DNA from: Chrysomallon squamiferum
Lineage: Eukaryota > Mollusca > Gastropoda > Neomphalida > Peltospiridae
Assembly: GCA_012295275.1 (NCBI GenBank)
Contig: CM022665.1
Span: forward strand, 34,677,522 to 34,741,521
Length of the DNA: 64,000 bases
Direction of reading: 5' to 3'
In this document: positions 39,107-51,887 of the stretch, in pieces
Layout: each line of letters begins with the position of its first letter
Position numbering within the stretch: the stretch's first letter is position 1
The notes under the pieces: generated by a model
Seen by the model: the letters and a program-made list of their open reading frames with translations, nothing else
Told to the model about the DNA's origin: nothing
The model's database searches: none
Made by a program: the position numbers and the translations under genes

Positions 39107-42100
39107 TATATATATTTTAATCGACATTTGTTTGTATTTCAGATCGTCATTAAAATGGTCAATTCCAAAATGGCCAATAACAAAATGCAACTAAAGAACC
39201 TAAAAAAAAAAAAAAAAAAAAAAAAAGAAAGAAAAAAAGTATGTGACATAAAAAATAAATACCATTTCATCATCTAAATTAAGTATATGAATATTGCTTT
39301 CTTGTTCTAACAGTACATGTTAAAAAGCTTCAAGAGATCTCCATTTTGGGCTTAAATACATTGTTTCATCCTGAACGCCGATTATTTTTTCTCTCTCACA
39401 CCCCCATGAACTGTCACAGGTTGGATGCTCTGTCTTATATATTGTTTTAATTAACATTTCGCAGCTATTAATTAACTGATTTGGATAACATTTAATACCA
39501 CACGACTCATATGTATTTTTTATATATGCGATTGCATTGACGGCAGTATTAAGAAAAGTTCGAAATGATATATGTAAACTGTTTCATTCCATTGTATTTT
39601 ATCTTATAATGCAGTGCCTGAATTAGCAATAAGGTTATACGTTATTTTTAGTTTATCTGTTGCTTGATTATTATTATTATTATTATTTTAATGGGGGTTT
39701 TTAAATTTCAGTAAATATTGGGCAGATCTGGCGTTCACACCAATGCATTGGTACTCCATCTGAGTTCATAAATTTCTTTCCAAATAATTTAAAATGATCT
39801 AGCCTATCTAACTATATCCCTAACGATGATATACGACACGGAAAGGGCGAGCTTAAAATGGTTGTTCCAAACGTTTCATACTGGAAACATTAGCTACTCA
39901 TAGTACCTTTAATGCATCACATTTCAGTTGGACTCAAGTTTCGGAAATTGCCAGTTCTTACTGTTTTAAGACGTCTGATCCAGACGTTAACATCATTATA
40001 TGATGATGTTCAGCTATATCAGGTTTTGGAACGTATATATCTTAGTATAATTAATACGTTGCCATGACTACCAGACACACATAAACATACACATTCACAC
40101 CCAAACACACAAACTTTACCGGAAACAGGTTTATCGTTACATTGGTTTCCGGTACATATACGATCAACGTGCCTCGTTTTCATTCCAGCAAGGGAGATGA
40201 TTATTTTGAACTACTTTTATGCACGTCTACCAGATAAAATTACAATTGTTTTAACAGAGATCCCGTTCCAGAGACCTGCAGTGTATCCATGACATTAGCC
40301 ACATTGTTAAAACCATTATCAAACATAGGCCAAAACACATTCAGAAACACGTAGACACATAAATATTTGAGAAGATAACAAACACAAATTAGATGCACAC
40401 GAACGCACGTATGCACTGAAATGCATATAAAGAAAAAATACAGGAACAAACACGTAAACACACCGACAATAACAGTCTTCATGTATTGCTCATGATTTTA
40501 GTTTTCTTTGTAAACATTATCGTCGAAATAAATTCTACATGTTGTTTCAATATCACCACCTGTTAAGTCTAGGTGTTTTTGCTTGTTATTTGTGTGGCTA
40601 ATCCTTTTAAACATTATTTGTGTTTCATCATCATTATCGTCGTCATTATTATTATTAAATTTGTATTGATATTTGAATATTACAAGTTAATATCGTCATA
40701 AGAAATTTTCATAATTTTGAAAAATAAATTTAATGGCTAATGTCATTGTTTGTAGCCCTTATCAGTTCTAGCTACATAAAAAAAGTGACAACAGCTAGAA
40801 AAAAAATGAACAAGTTTATTTAACCAAAATATAATATATGGACAAATTATTGAAAATCACATTAAATCTGGATCATTAAAGGGTAAAACAAGAAACAAAT
40901 TTCTGATAAAAGTTGCTTTTATTCCAACTTTAGTGCGAAATGTGTAATATTAAATCGGTATAAATAAATAAGAGTAAAATAAAAAATAAAAAGAAGAAAC
41001 GACGACAACTTATAAATTTTACACATGCATACATCTTTGTGTAAATGTCTTACAGACATTATATTTCTTTACCTGTCACTTGGACAAATAACTTAAAAGA
41101 TGAGTTTGAATCTCAGTTTAAAACTGAAGTATAAACTAAATCTAAATATAATAAATTAAATCTAAAGCCAGTGTGACTGGTTGGACGATCACGTTAACCT
41201 CACAAAACAACATAATGAGTTTTTGTTTTGTTTTAAATGTGCTTCTTTGTTACTTTTTTTTTCCACTGTGAATAATAGCACCTGCTTGATGGAGACGATG
41301 TTGGGAGTGTTTTGTTAGACAATCCTTGTTTATATGCGATGAACCTTTTTGTCTTCTTTACGAGAAACGTGATCTTTGCTGAAGGAAAAAATATTATATA
41401 GGTGTGTGTGTGTCTTTCTTAGTCTCTTTATTTCTTTCTTTTATTTTTTTTCTTCCTTTATTTTCTCTTTCTTTTCAAATGAATTATTATATATAATTTC
41501 TTTTATTTCTATTTATTTTGTTGTTATTATTATTATTGAAATAATAATATTATTATTACTAGTGTACATTCTATAACATATGAAGTTGTAAGACAAAGAA
41601 AAGTAAAAATTATTAAATATTTTGTAATTTTTTGACCCCTTTCTCACTTTATTTATAATGAATTTTACGAATTTTAAGCTGTTCGGTCTGAAATGCAGAA
41701 TCAGTTTCAATGAACTTCGCATTTATTTTTCTTCTTGTCACTGAAACAGTATTATCAGTTATTATATCATTTATTTTTTAAGTTAACTCAAAAATTAAGA
41801 AATTCAGCTGTATAGGCGGCATTTACTTGTTGAAATAAAGATTTTAATTTTATCACACACACACAAACAAACACGCACACGCACACTCAAACACACTGGA
41901 ATATATTTAATATACAAAGGTTAATGCAAAAATCTGTGACCGCAACGGTCTTCCGTAGAAATTCCACACCTCTCCATCCCCACACGTTGTCTCATCAGTC
42001 TAGCAATCGTCTGGGTCATCACAAGTGTAGAACGACAATGATTGGTCGAAATCATTTTCCAATGTTGAAATGAAGGACGACAAATAGAATTAAAGAGCAT

Positions 42101-42236
42101 ATATACATAAGGAAAGCTGACATATCTGTTACAGTGTTTACAATATATTTTTATTGTTTATTTACGTTATGTAATTTCTTCCTGGATTTTAGTTTATTTA
42201 TTATTATTATCATTTTTATTATAAATATTATTATTA
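39107..42236. other. Intergenic DNA, nothing supported
   Basis: Mostly AT-rich unique sequence with a poly-A at about 39203-39226. A minus-strand frame ending at 40240 (PMFDNGFNNVANVMDTL...) is of mixed composition but has no recognised family or clear splice context. The relatively GC-rich patch at 41935-42060 was not recognised. Confidence 0.45.
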
Positions 42237-42299
42237 TTTTTATTTATTTATTTATTTTAGCTTATTTCATTCATTTCTTTATTTTATTTTATTTCATTC

Positions 42300-42345
<46 letters not shown>

Positions 42346-42479
42346 GATCATTTTTTTTTTTTTTTTTACTTAATCTCAAAATCTAAACCTTTTTAACTAT
42401 TAAATGTTATCTCTTAATCGCGAATTAATTTTATTATCAATTATTTGATTTTTTTTTCTTGATTTTTTTAAAATTATTA

Positions 42480-42482
<3 letters not shown>

Positions 42483-42518
<36 letters not shown>
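42483..42518. repeat. CA microsatellite in copy A
   Basis: About 18 CA units; its counterpart in copy B is at about 49869-49907, which supports the left part of the tandem duplication. Confidence 0.9.
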
Positions 42519-42519
<1 letters not shown>

Positions 42520-42996
42520 CTATTTTTTAATTATATTTATTTATTTATATTTTTTAAATTATGCTAAACGTAAATGCCCTTGATAAATGCCAGGTATAAA
42601 CAAACCAATAAAAAAAAAAAAAAAAAAATCTCATGAAGATAACACATTCCAAATTTCAAACCTCTGATCTGTTGGACAACTGTGTGCATTAAAAATAAAT
42701 AGATCAATAAATCAGTAACAAAAAATTAGTTATCAGAACTTAAAAAATAAATTTTTGATCTATTTCAACATGCTAGAAAACTATCATCTATGACTTATCA
42801 CCATTAAAGAAAACAAAAACAAAATTTTAATAATTTATTTATATTTATTTCATTTAATTAGATAAATAAATAAACATTGAACAACAAATGCTGTGGTTTG
42901 CAGGTTTTATCAATGCATAATTTAAAAATTATAATGCAATCTTATCCATCTTTTTTCGAAATATATATATATATATGTATTTCAGTGATTGAAGGG

Positions 42997-44500
42997 ACAT
43001 AACTTTTACAGACAAGAATCAGTGATGGGTCTCCTACCTAAGGAAGGTATATCTGAATTGAATTTTAAAAAGCTAAAAATGAATATTTGAATATCCTGAA
43101 TTAAACTATACATCAATTTTATTACAAGTTTACAAACTCTGAACTACATGGAAATGTCATCAGTTGCTTGGAACAGCCATTAACATTATAGGCTACAAAC
43201 TAGGCCTACTGAATGTATTCAATATGTAATAAAAATGTATGCTTCAGATGGGTGGAAGACTGATAAAAACAAAACAAAACAAAAAATACTTAAAAAAAAA
43301 AATATTTTATATAAATGTGGTTTATTGTGAATCTTTGAAGACATTTCAGACATTTTTTTTCTGCTTAATGTAACAGTGATTTATAAACTATAATGCAGTT
43401 TTTAATACACTAGTATGGAAATAATTTTTTTTGCTGTACATATTTAGAAATCAATTATTTTATACAGAAAAATATTTATAAAACCAACAGAAGTTTTTGA
43501 ATGAACATAACTTTTACAGACAAGAATCAGTGATGGGTCTCCTACCTAAGGAAGGTATATCTGAATTGAATTTTAAAAAGCTAAAAATGAATGTTTGAAT
43601 ATCCTGAATTAAACTATACATCAATTTTATTACAAGTTTACAAACTCTGAACTACATGGAAATGTCATCAGTTGCTTGGAACAGCCATTAACATTATAGG
43701 CTACAAACTAGGCATACTGAATGTATTCAATATGTAATAAAAATGTATGCTTCAGATGGGTGGAAGACTGATAAAAACAAAACAAAAACAAAATACTTAA
43801 AAAAAATATATTTTATATAAATGTGGTTTATTGTGAATCTTTGAAAACATTTCAGACATTTTTTTTCTGCTTAATGTAACAGTGATTTATAAACTATAAT
43901 GCAGTTTTTTATACACTAGTATGGAAATAATTTTTTTTGCTGTACATATTTAGAAATCAATTATTTTATACAGAAAAATATTTATAAAACCAACAGAGGT
44001 TTTTGAATGAACATAACTTTTATAGACAAGAATCAGTGATGGGTCTCCTACCTAAGGAAGGTATATCTGAATTGAATTTTAAAAAGCTAAAAATGAATGT
44101 TTGAATATCCTGAATTAAACTATACATCAATTTTATTACAAGTTTACAAACTCTGATCTACATGGAAATGCGATCAGTTGCTTGGAACAGCCATTAACAT
44201 TATAGGCTACAAACTAGGCCTACTGAATGTATTCAATATGTAATAAAAATGTATGCTTCAGATGGGTGGAAGCCTGATAAAAACAAAACAAAAACAAAAT
44301 AATAATAATAAAACTTTTTTTTTTTTTTTAATATAATGGTGGTTTATTGTGAATCTTTGAATAGGTATTTCAGACATTTTTATACTGCTTAATAAACTAT
44401 AATGCAGTTATGGAAACGACTTTTTTGCTGTGCAAGTTTAAAAATCAATTGTTTTATACAGAAAATTATTTATTAAATCAGTAGAGGCTGTTCCACTTTT
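42997..44500. repeat. About 507-base tandem repeat, three units
   Basis: Units begin at ACATAACTTTTACAGACAAG at 42997, 43505 and 44011. Each contains GTGATGGGTCTCCTACC, a run AACAAAACAAAA and AACTATAATGCAG. The third unit degenerates in its second half. Copy B of the segmental duplication has only two units (53301 and 53810), so the repeat number changed after duplication. Confidence 0.95.
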
Positions 44501-44638
44501 AATGTACCAAAAAAAATATTGCTATAAGCAATTTTGTTTTATGCTGGTTGTCAACATTGTCAAATTTATGTCTGTGTACACTAAAACAGTTACTGACTTG
44601 GCAATTAAGAGTTTAAAAAACTGACTAATTCATTTCAG

Positions 44639-44927
44639 AATGTCACTTAAAAATGTTTTCCAAGTAATAATGCAAATATCTGAAGATATTAATTATGGTA
44701 CAGATTTCATAACACATATTCAATATTTATTTGATATTTCATTAAAAAAAAAAGACAAAATATTTCAAGGAAATTACAATGAATGGTTACCGTATGACAT
44801 GCTGAATGCAAAAATAAATAAACTTCATTTAAATGCAATGGCTACAGGAATAGAAAACCTGAACAAAACTAGCATCCTGAAAGAAAATAGTTGGTTATTC
44901 TTATTTGTAGGTTTCAACCAATTCTGA
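44639..44927 (+). CDS. Unidentified 95-codon frame with exon-like borders, copy A
   Basis: A frame starting one base after an acceptor-like TTCATTTCAG reads MSLKNVFQVIMQISEDINY and is mixed in composition (ISEDINYG, NEWLPYDMLNAKINKLHLNA), ending GFNQF. A GTAGGT donor-like site follows the codons for SWLFLF at about 44908, so an exon of about 270 bases is conceivable. It lies antisense to the region downstream of SELENOW copy A. No family is recognised. The intact frame in both copies is weak evidence because the whole region is nearly identical. Confidence 0.25.
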
Positions 44928-45739
44928 TTTGAAAGCAAATAAAGAAACAAAATCAGAAAAAACATTTGAAATGTGCCTACTGACTGCAAAAAAGAAACAA
45001 GACTAATTATGAATGATTTGTATTTTCGTAGATCTTAGTAGTACCTTTAGGGTCATTTTCATGCAATGAACATATAAAGAGTTAAATTATGTTATTTTAT
45101 ATAGAGCATTTACAGTTTTGCACATTTGCATGTGACATGGAACCATATACCCTGAAACAAAGCAGACCAACAGTAATTTGTGCAAAAGAATTTTACACAA
45201 TATTTTAGCATTGTTAAGCTGACTTCCATTTTCCTGTTGATAATTATGTAAAAGAAAGATGAGAAATGATCAGGAGAAAATTATCTATTTTGCTGAATGT
45301 TTATCAGCAGTCAGCTGATTAAATTTTAATTCGGTTTTGTTTGCCACTATCTGATACAAAACACAAATCATAATATTCAATGATTAAATATTATTGCATT
45401 ATTATACAACTAAACAAAGTAAAAAACCAAAAAAAACCCACTTAAAATCTATTATATTCTGTTCATTCTAACAGTGCCTTAAACTCAAATTACAGACTAA
45501 CCACATGTAACTGTTGTATTGTCTTCTTATTTTAAAGTTATTTTTATTTAGATATAACAATTTAACATGTGAACATCAGAATGTTTTCCATTTTAAAAAT
45601 CCCAACCAAAAAATGAATTAAATTATTTTAAAAAAATAAAATAAAATAAAATAAATAAATCCCACCAATCTATAGATTTTTAAAAATATTTCTGTAAATT
45701 TTTAAAATAAAGAAACACCAGTAATACAAAATAGGAAGA

Positions 45740-45865
45740 CAAATGTAGCTGTCATCAGCAGGTTCCCACTGTACAATCATCTTGATTATAACCGTGACGT
45801 TAGTCGTTTTCGTCATAACCTTTCATTATCAGCTGATCCCCTGATAACATCTGAAAATGTCATCC
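45740..45865 (-). promoter_or_regulatory. Candidate 3'UTR exon / SECIS-bearing region, SELENOW copy A
   Basis: On the minus strand a strong acceptor (long pyrimidine tract, then TTTACAG) precedes GGATGACATTTTCAG at 45865. The 125 bases that follow are richer in GC than the surroundings and contain several ATGA/TGA motifs and short stems, for example TTATCAG with CTGATAA around 45828-45850, as expected of a structured element. I could not fit a textbook SECIS (ATGA core, 12-bp helix, apical AA, GA core) with confidence. A matching block lies downstream of copy B. Confidence 0.35.
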
Positions 45866-46201
45866 CTGTAAAAAAAAAGAAGAAAAAAACAGAAGAAAAT
45901 AAAAACGTTTTAATTCATGGATATGTTATTAAAAGTTTTAAACAAGAAGTATTAATAACAGCTGTGATCAATACTTTCAAGTCAAGTAACTAGTTTAGCT
46001 GCTTTTTTATTTAATTTTATTTACATTGCATATTAAATACAGTAGTAGTAGATTAAGAAGAAATGTTTTATGTAGATTGTCCAAGCATATAAAATTGAAT
46101 ATTTATATAAATGAAAGAATGAATATTTAACGACATTAAAGGCTTTGGTTATCAGATATGAAAATTAAAATGACACACCATTTTGTTTTTGTTTAATGAG
46201 T

Positions 46202-49200
46202 TTACTGCTTTGCTAGAGCTTCTTGAACACCATTAATTATTTTCTGAACTTTTTCTTCAGAGTCTATGTAACCATCACCATTCTGAAATAAAATAACACT
46301 TTTAATTAATATTTTTATTTGAAGGAATGTCTTTACATAAAAAAAATTAAAGAGAAAAATGATTTGGGGATTTCCAAAAATCGTATGTATTATTAATATA
46401 TTTGTCAGTTTCAACGAGCAATGTTTTGTTGTAAGGTATGGGAAACAGTAAAATACCATTCAGTTATAAATATTAAATAACTTATTTTGCAAACATTTAG
46501 TAGCCAGAAATGAAATCTATAACGTAAAAGTATGTCCTGTTCGAACCATAAACTATACAGTAACATCTTGCCTTTTTTGAGTGTAGAAGTTTTCCACCTA
46601 CAATTTCAACCTCCAAGTATCCTGTACTGACTGGAGTAGCATAACTGGTCTTTTTGAAAGAAAATAATGATAATAATAATAATAATAATAATAATAGAAA
46701 ATATGCCAGTTTCAAAAATAATATAGAAGTGTTATTACTTTGTCATATAAAAGACACAAGTGCTAGCACGATTGTTTTAAATCTTCTAATCTTAGCAAGT
46801 CACTTATTTCAAAAATTCAAACCTTCTGTGTGCTAGTAGGATACTGTATATAAAAGAAATAGATTAAAAATGTACAAATTTTAACTTTCAGTCTTGGATT
46901 TACTTACAAATTCCAGTTGTCCAGGAAACTCACTATCCAGGCGTTCTTTTATCTTCCTATACTGAAAAAAGAATTTAAAATTTGTAAAACATGATGTATA
47001 TAAATGTCATTATAATCATAAGTTTTAATTTCTAAAGCAGACGAATAATTAAACGGGTTTACCTAACTTATAAAAAAATCTTCTTTCTTTTTTTTCTTTT
47101 TTGCAACTGTTAAACGCTAACAATGTTACAGAAGATATTAACACAAACTATATATTTACCTTTGGTTCATATCCTCATACACCACTGAAATAAGAAAAAT
47201 TAATTATGTATATATCATTATTGTTTGGTTCAAAGGTAACACAACCATTTAAAAGGCTTCTTAAAAGGCTTTTTGGCATATTAATATATCTTTTTTAAAT
47301 TATTTTCTCCTTGTAAGTATTGTATAGTAGATAAAATAATAATAAACAGATAAACGGATTTATTATTTAATTAAAAAAACTATATATATATATTCACAGT
47401 AACAATTATTTCTTAGAAATAGAATAAGCTGCCTAATAACCGATTCAAAGTTGCAAGTCCATACAAAATGTTTCTTGACATACTAAAACAATATAAATGT
47501 GCCACAAACGGTATGGAAAGCTGTATATGTATTATATTTATGCAATTATTATTTTAGCATGAATTTTGTTATAGGATTCTGGGAACATGACTATAAGGAA
47601 CTGACTAGCAAGAGTTGGATGGAATCCATACACAATGTGTTGGGTGTCTGCATCTAACACTGGTTTAACTGAAAATGAAACTTTCCAGCTAAGCATCTAT
47701 TATCTGGATTTTGTTGGCATGTTTTGGGGATTTGTTATAGTGTTCATGAAGCCACTGCCCCCTTGAAACCATAACCAATTACTTTATACATGTAATAAAG
47801 TACAATATTTCTAACATATTTGGCTGATAGTACTTGGGAGATACTTCTGGCTATTGTCACAAAATACTGACACATCTACATTTTGTTGTTGGACGTAATG
47901 GATCAAGTATGTTTATCGACTTTCATTTTATAACTTGGATCGTTTGTATTAAAATAAAATAATGCGTTTCAGTAACTAACACTGAAAGTGAAGCAAGAAG
48001 TAGGAACCGTTGACCGATTTTAAAATATCTATCGAAGCAACCTACCCCGTGGCGAGATCGCCTGACCTCCCCACAAGTTCAATTATTAAAATATCTAATG
48101 CATTTCTTTTATTTTAATCCTAAACAAAATAAAAGACAAGTGAATAAGATTATCACTACTGATATCACAATCCGTTTCAGCAGTAGAAAACGAATTACTT
48201 ATTTCTTTTTAAGTGGACAGGACCGCCCGTAGACTCGCTAAGATCTGTTACATTCCGATGATGTGAATTTTATTTTTCTTACTTTCCAGAGCAGAATATA
48301 TGCAAAATGATTAGATAAAAATTAAATGAATTCTTGAATAAGTTTAAAAGAAATATTAATTAAATGATCACAATAACCGGCTTACCGAGATGGTACCAAA
48401 TTCAATCACGGAACCAGATCAAATACGCCATTTTGAATTTAGACGTTGTATTTGAAAATGCCGCTGCACCAGTGAACGTTATGCTTAGTTTAAAATACCA
48501 TTGAAATAGAAATTGAACTACAGTTCGAATGATACCAGAAATGCTGCGCCTTAATTCACTGCAATATGTCGCAACTGTTTGAAACTGATTTTTCAAGAAA
48601 TACGTGATTGTTTTTCTTTTATTCCCATCTTGCCACATAACATATAGCACACCACTTACAGGGAACAAAGCCGATAACGTTGTCCAACATGAAAACATAT
48701 GCGCTGTCGGCTGCGTTTAAAACGTCACGTTAAGTAACTCTTGATCAAACAAATAAACAATTCAAGAGCAAAACTTCATCTTTATTTACGTGCATATCAT
48801 AATGTTACTGAATTGCTCGTAAGCCGAGTTAAAAGATGTTAAAAACAAACGATTTTGCAAATTGTGTAAACTGGCTGAAACGTAACAGTCTACCGCTACC
48901 TCCACTATTTGTTTGTTGATTTTTTTTCCTTTTTATTGATTGATTTATTTATTACTTTTTTTTTCTTTTTTCTTTTTAATAAATTAAATAAAACATTATT
49001 TGCACTGACCACAATTAACTGAAAATAAATAAATCAAAGGTCATATCTTGGTGCTACTATGTGTTCTTTTATTCTCTCCAAATACAAATAAATTTGTTAG
49101 CATGTCTTTGCACTTTTAAATTATCTTCTAGAAATTCTTTTTATTTTTAGTCATTCATTGCCTTTGGCTTTAGGTCAACATTTCCAATAATCACTATTTT

Positions 49201-49342
49201 TGACAGAAATAAAATTAAATAAATGTTGATCAGCAAAAAATAACTTAACACCGATACCATAATAAACGTATGTTAAAATTTCCATTTCATTGATTTCTGT
49301 CGATCAAACTTACCAGTAAATTACATGTATTTTGAGACCCAT
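46202..49342 (-). CDS. SELENOW: Selenoprotein W, copy A (selenocysteine-encoding TGA)
   Basis: Small thioredoxin-like selenoprotein of the Rdx family, a cytosolic thiol/selenol redox protein. Exons on the minus strand, first to last: 49314-49342, 47160-47184, 46908-46961, 46572-46649, 46202-46282; 267 nt, 88 residues (human SELENOW 87). It starts MGLKIHVIYC. The redox motif Cys10-Gly-Val-Sec13 is completed across the exon 1/2 junction, with Sec encoded by TGA at 47175-47177. YRKIKERLDSEFPGQLEF, TGYLEVEIVGGKLLHSKK and NGDGYIDSEEK align with the family in order. Exon phases fit throughout; intron 4 uses a GC donor (AAG|GCAAGA), the other introns GT. It ends EALAKQ then TAA. A SECIS element is required in the 3'UTR; I could not identify it with certainty. 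An 11-codon upstream ORF precedes the start. Confidence 0.93.
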
Positions 49343-49348
49343 CGTTTT

Positions 49349-49384
49349 CTAGTAACTTCTGCCAATGGCTGTATCAAGGGACAT
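49349..49384 (-). promoter_or_regulatory. Upstream ORF before SELENOW copy A start
   Basis: An 11-codon frame MSLDTAIGRSY ending in TAG, seven bases before the SELENOW ATG. It recurs in all three first-exon copies, so it predates their divergence and could damp translation of the main frame. The transcription start is unknown, so whether it is in the mRNA is inference. Confidence 0.5.
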
Positions 49385-49617
49385 AATTACAATAACATTA
49401 TTGATATTTTTGGCGCCAATTTTGCTTTTGTTCATTGAGATTTTTGGATAAAACTCTGATTAAATAATAATAATAACAATTGACAGAATGAAAAACATAA
49501 CAATTTACTGTATGGCAGACTTTGCAGTGTCCACCAGTCTTAGCTGATTAATTAAAGAGTGTTTTAATTTGTTGAACAATCAAAATCAAAGTCATTTAAA
49601 TCTACAACAAAACACAT

Positions 49618-49648
<31 letters not shown>

Positions 49649-49693
49649 TTTTATTTTATTTCATTCATTTCTTTATTTTATTTTATTTCATTA

Positions 49694-49734
<41 letters not shown>

Positions 49735-49868
49735 TAATTACTATCATTTTTTTTTTACTTAATCTCAAAATCTAAACCTTTTTAACTATTAAATGTTATC
49801 TATCTCTTAATCGCGAATTAATTTTATTATCAATTATTTGATTTTTTTTCTTGATTTTCTTTATTATT

Positions 49869-49869
49869 A

Positions 49870-49907
<38 letters not shown>
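49869..49907. repeat. CA microsatellite in copy B
   Basis: About 19 CA units with the same flanks as the array at 42483-42518. Confidence 0.9.
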
Positions 49908-49910
<3 letters not shown>

Positions 49911-49945
49911 TCTATTTTTTAATTATATTTATTTATTTATATTTT

Positions 49946-50458
49946 ATATTTTATTTGTTTTTTAAATAAATCTGAGTTTCTTCCTGATCAACGTTGTTAG
50001 GCAAGTTTTATTTGTGCGTATAATTATTTTTCTAATTGTCTGTTTTCACGTTATACGCAGTTGTTGGATTGAAATATGTTCTTGTTATTTTGTTTCTATT
50101 ACTATTATTATTTTATTTTCATTTTTTAAAATTTTTGAATATCAATTTGCTCACTTGTTAGTTTTCTAAAAATGTATTTGTTCATTTTATTTTATTTGTT
50201 TGTTTATTTATTTATTTATTCTATTTCTTCTTATTATTAGCATTTAAAATACTGTTTATATGTGTTAAATATTTTATCAGTTCATGTCCGCATAATACTA
50301 AGGGCGTCAAAATAATATAATATATTTGTCTCATGATAAATATTATTCCAGAAGTTATATATCTTTATTTTATTTTTATTTCTTCTTCTTCTTCTTTCTT
50401 TCTTTCTTTATTATTATTTTATTTTTTGCAGTTCAGTGTTTACAGTTTCCTAAATAAA

Positions 50459-50507
<49 letters not shown>

Positions 50508-50936
50508 AGTATATTTTACAAACTAATTAGATTCTGCTGAAAATATTTTTCTTTGTTATTTCGAGAAACTAAATGCAGATGGTGAGCGAATACGTGTTCA
50601 TATTTAAGTATGTTATACGCGAACTGTTTAAATTTGTTTTCCCACAGTAATTAAATATATAATATCCACTAATAAAGTCAGTGTCTTTATAAGTGATAAT
50701 TTAAATATTTAAAAAATAAGCTGACTTTGCAAGCCACAATACTTGAGACTACCTATGTCAGTAATGGATTCAGATAAAATTAGTTTTAATAAAATTATGG
50801 ATAAATATGAACAGTCACTTTTGCTGTTTTTATAGTTGCTATAATTTTGTTGTCGTTTTCATTACTTTTCTTGATACAGTGTTCATGATGCTCTTCATAA
50901 AAAATAAATAAATAAATAAATAAAAATAAATAAATA

Positions 50937-50985
<49 letters not shown>

Positions 50986-51833
50986 TAAAAAAAGAAAATA
51001 TTTTATATTCAACAAATACTTTTTGTATATACAACATTATCATTCTTATTTCTGTTTAATTAATTGTCCATAAATTAGTGCAAATTAATTTTCAGTCCAA
51101 CATAATTCCATAAAGAAAGGTTTAAATAGTTTTATACTTACTTTATTTTGAATACATCGGATGTAAATAACTTAAGACATTAATAAATTATTTATTTTAT
51201 TTATTGGATATAAATTTTTATCTAGTTAATTATATATTACTTTCCCTTTAAACATTATTTCTTGCGGGAGCTTTATATATTTTAACTTCTATAAACATTC
51301 TTGAGATTATCCAACTAAAAGAAGTAGAAGATTTTATATTACGATGAATCATTTTGTCTAACGTGCAGTTTTATTATTATTTATTTTTCATATTATTTTT
51401 AATATTATTATTGTCGTTGTTGTTGTTGATGTTGTTGTTATTATCATCATCATTATTATCACTTTAAAAACAAATAACTATATTCAGAAGTACAGTAACA
51501 AATTTCAGTATTATGTTCAGTCTATATGAATTTAAATTAAAATAATGAAATTTTAAAATGGTAATAAATGGATAAATAAATAAAAATAAAGCTGTAATCG
51601 ACAGTCTTAAGAAAACGAAGAATTCAATTCTTCTGGTATTGTTCTGTTATTATTTATTTATTTAATACCTCACAACTGTTAGTATAAATTAAAGCCTGCT
51701 TTTATGCTTTTTTCTTGAAAACATCTCTAAAAATATTAACTTTAAAATAAAATATATTTTATTTTTGTTCGTTTTGTTTGTTTGTTTGTTGTTTTCTTTT
51801 TGTTTTTTGTTTTGCTTCTTTTTTTAAATATAA

Positions 51834-51887
<54 letters not shown>

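Larger units (their letters stand above)
42237..49617. repeat. Tandem segmental duplication, copy A
   Basis: Copy A begins inside a TTTA repeat and ends at ACAACAAAACACAT, where the TTTA-rich start of copy B follows at once. It carries SELENOW copy A, a 506-508-base tandem repeat in three units, and a + strand open frame. From about 42.63 to 48.24 kb it is nearly identical to copy B (offset 9805 across the gene). From 48.24 to 49.6 kb it differs from B at roughly five percent of positions, by eye. Compared with B it lacks about 2.58 kb (B 49.95-52.52 kb) and about 0.34 kb (B 52.59-52.93 kb). Confidence 0.9.

Noticed and set aside
42997-44500. Regularly spaced repeats considered as a CRISPR-like array
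   Set aside because: Units are about 507 bases and contiguous with no spacers, in an animal genome; a plain tandem repeat.
45828-45865. Stem TTATCAG/CTGATAA with TTTCA/TGAAA as the SECIS element
   Set aside because: The stem forms on paper, but the ATGA and GA cores and the apical AA are not in the right places, so I list only the region as candidate.
48402-48698. 98-codon minus-strand frame starting MFSCWTTLSALFP, with a GTAAGT donor-like site, first considered as SELENOW exon 1
   Set aside because: It lies inside intron 1 once the true first exon at 49314-49342 is found; its phase does not fit exon 2, copy C lacks the ATG, and the long frame does not persist in copy B.
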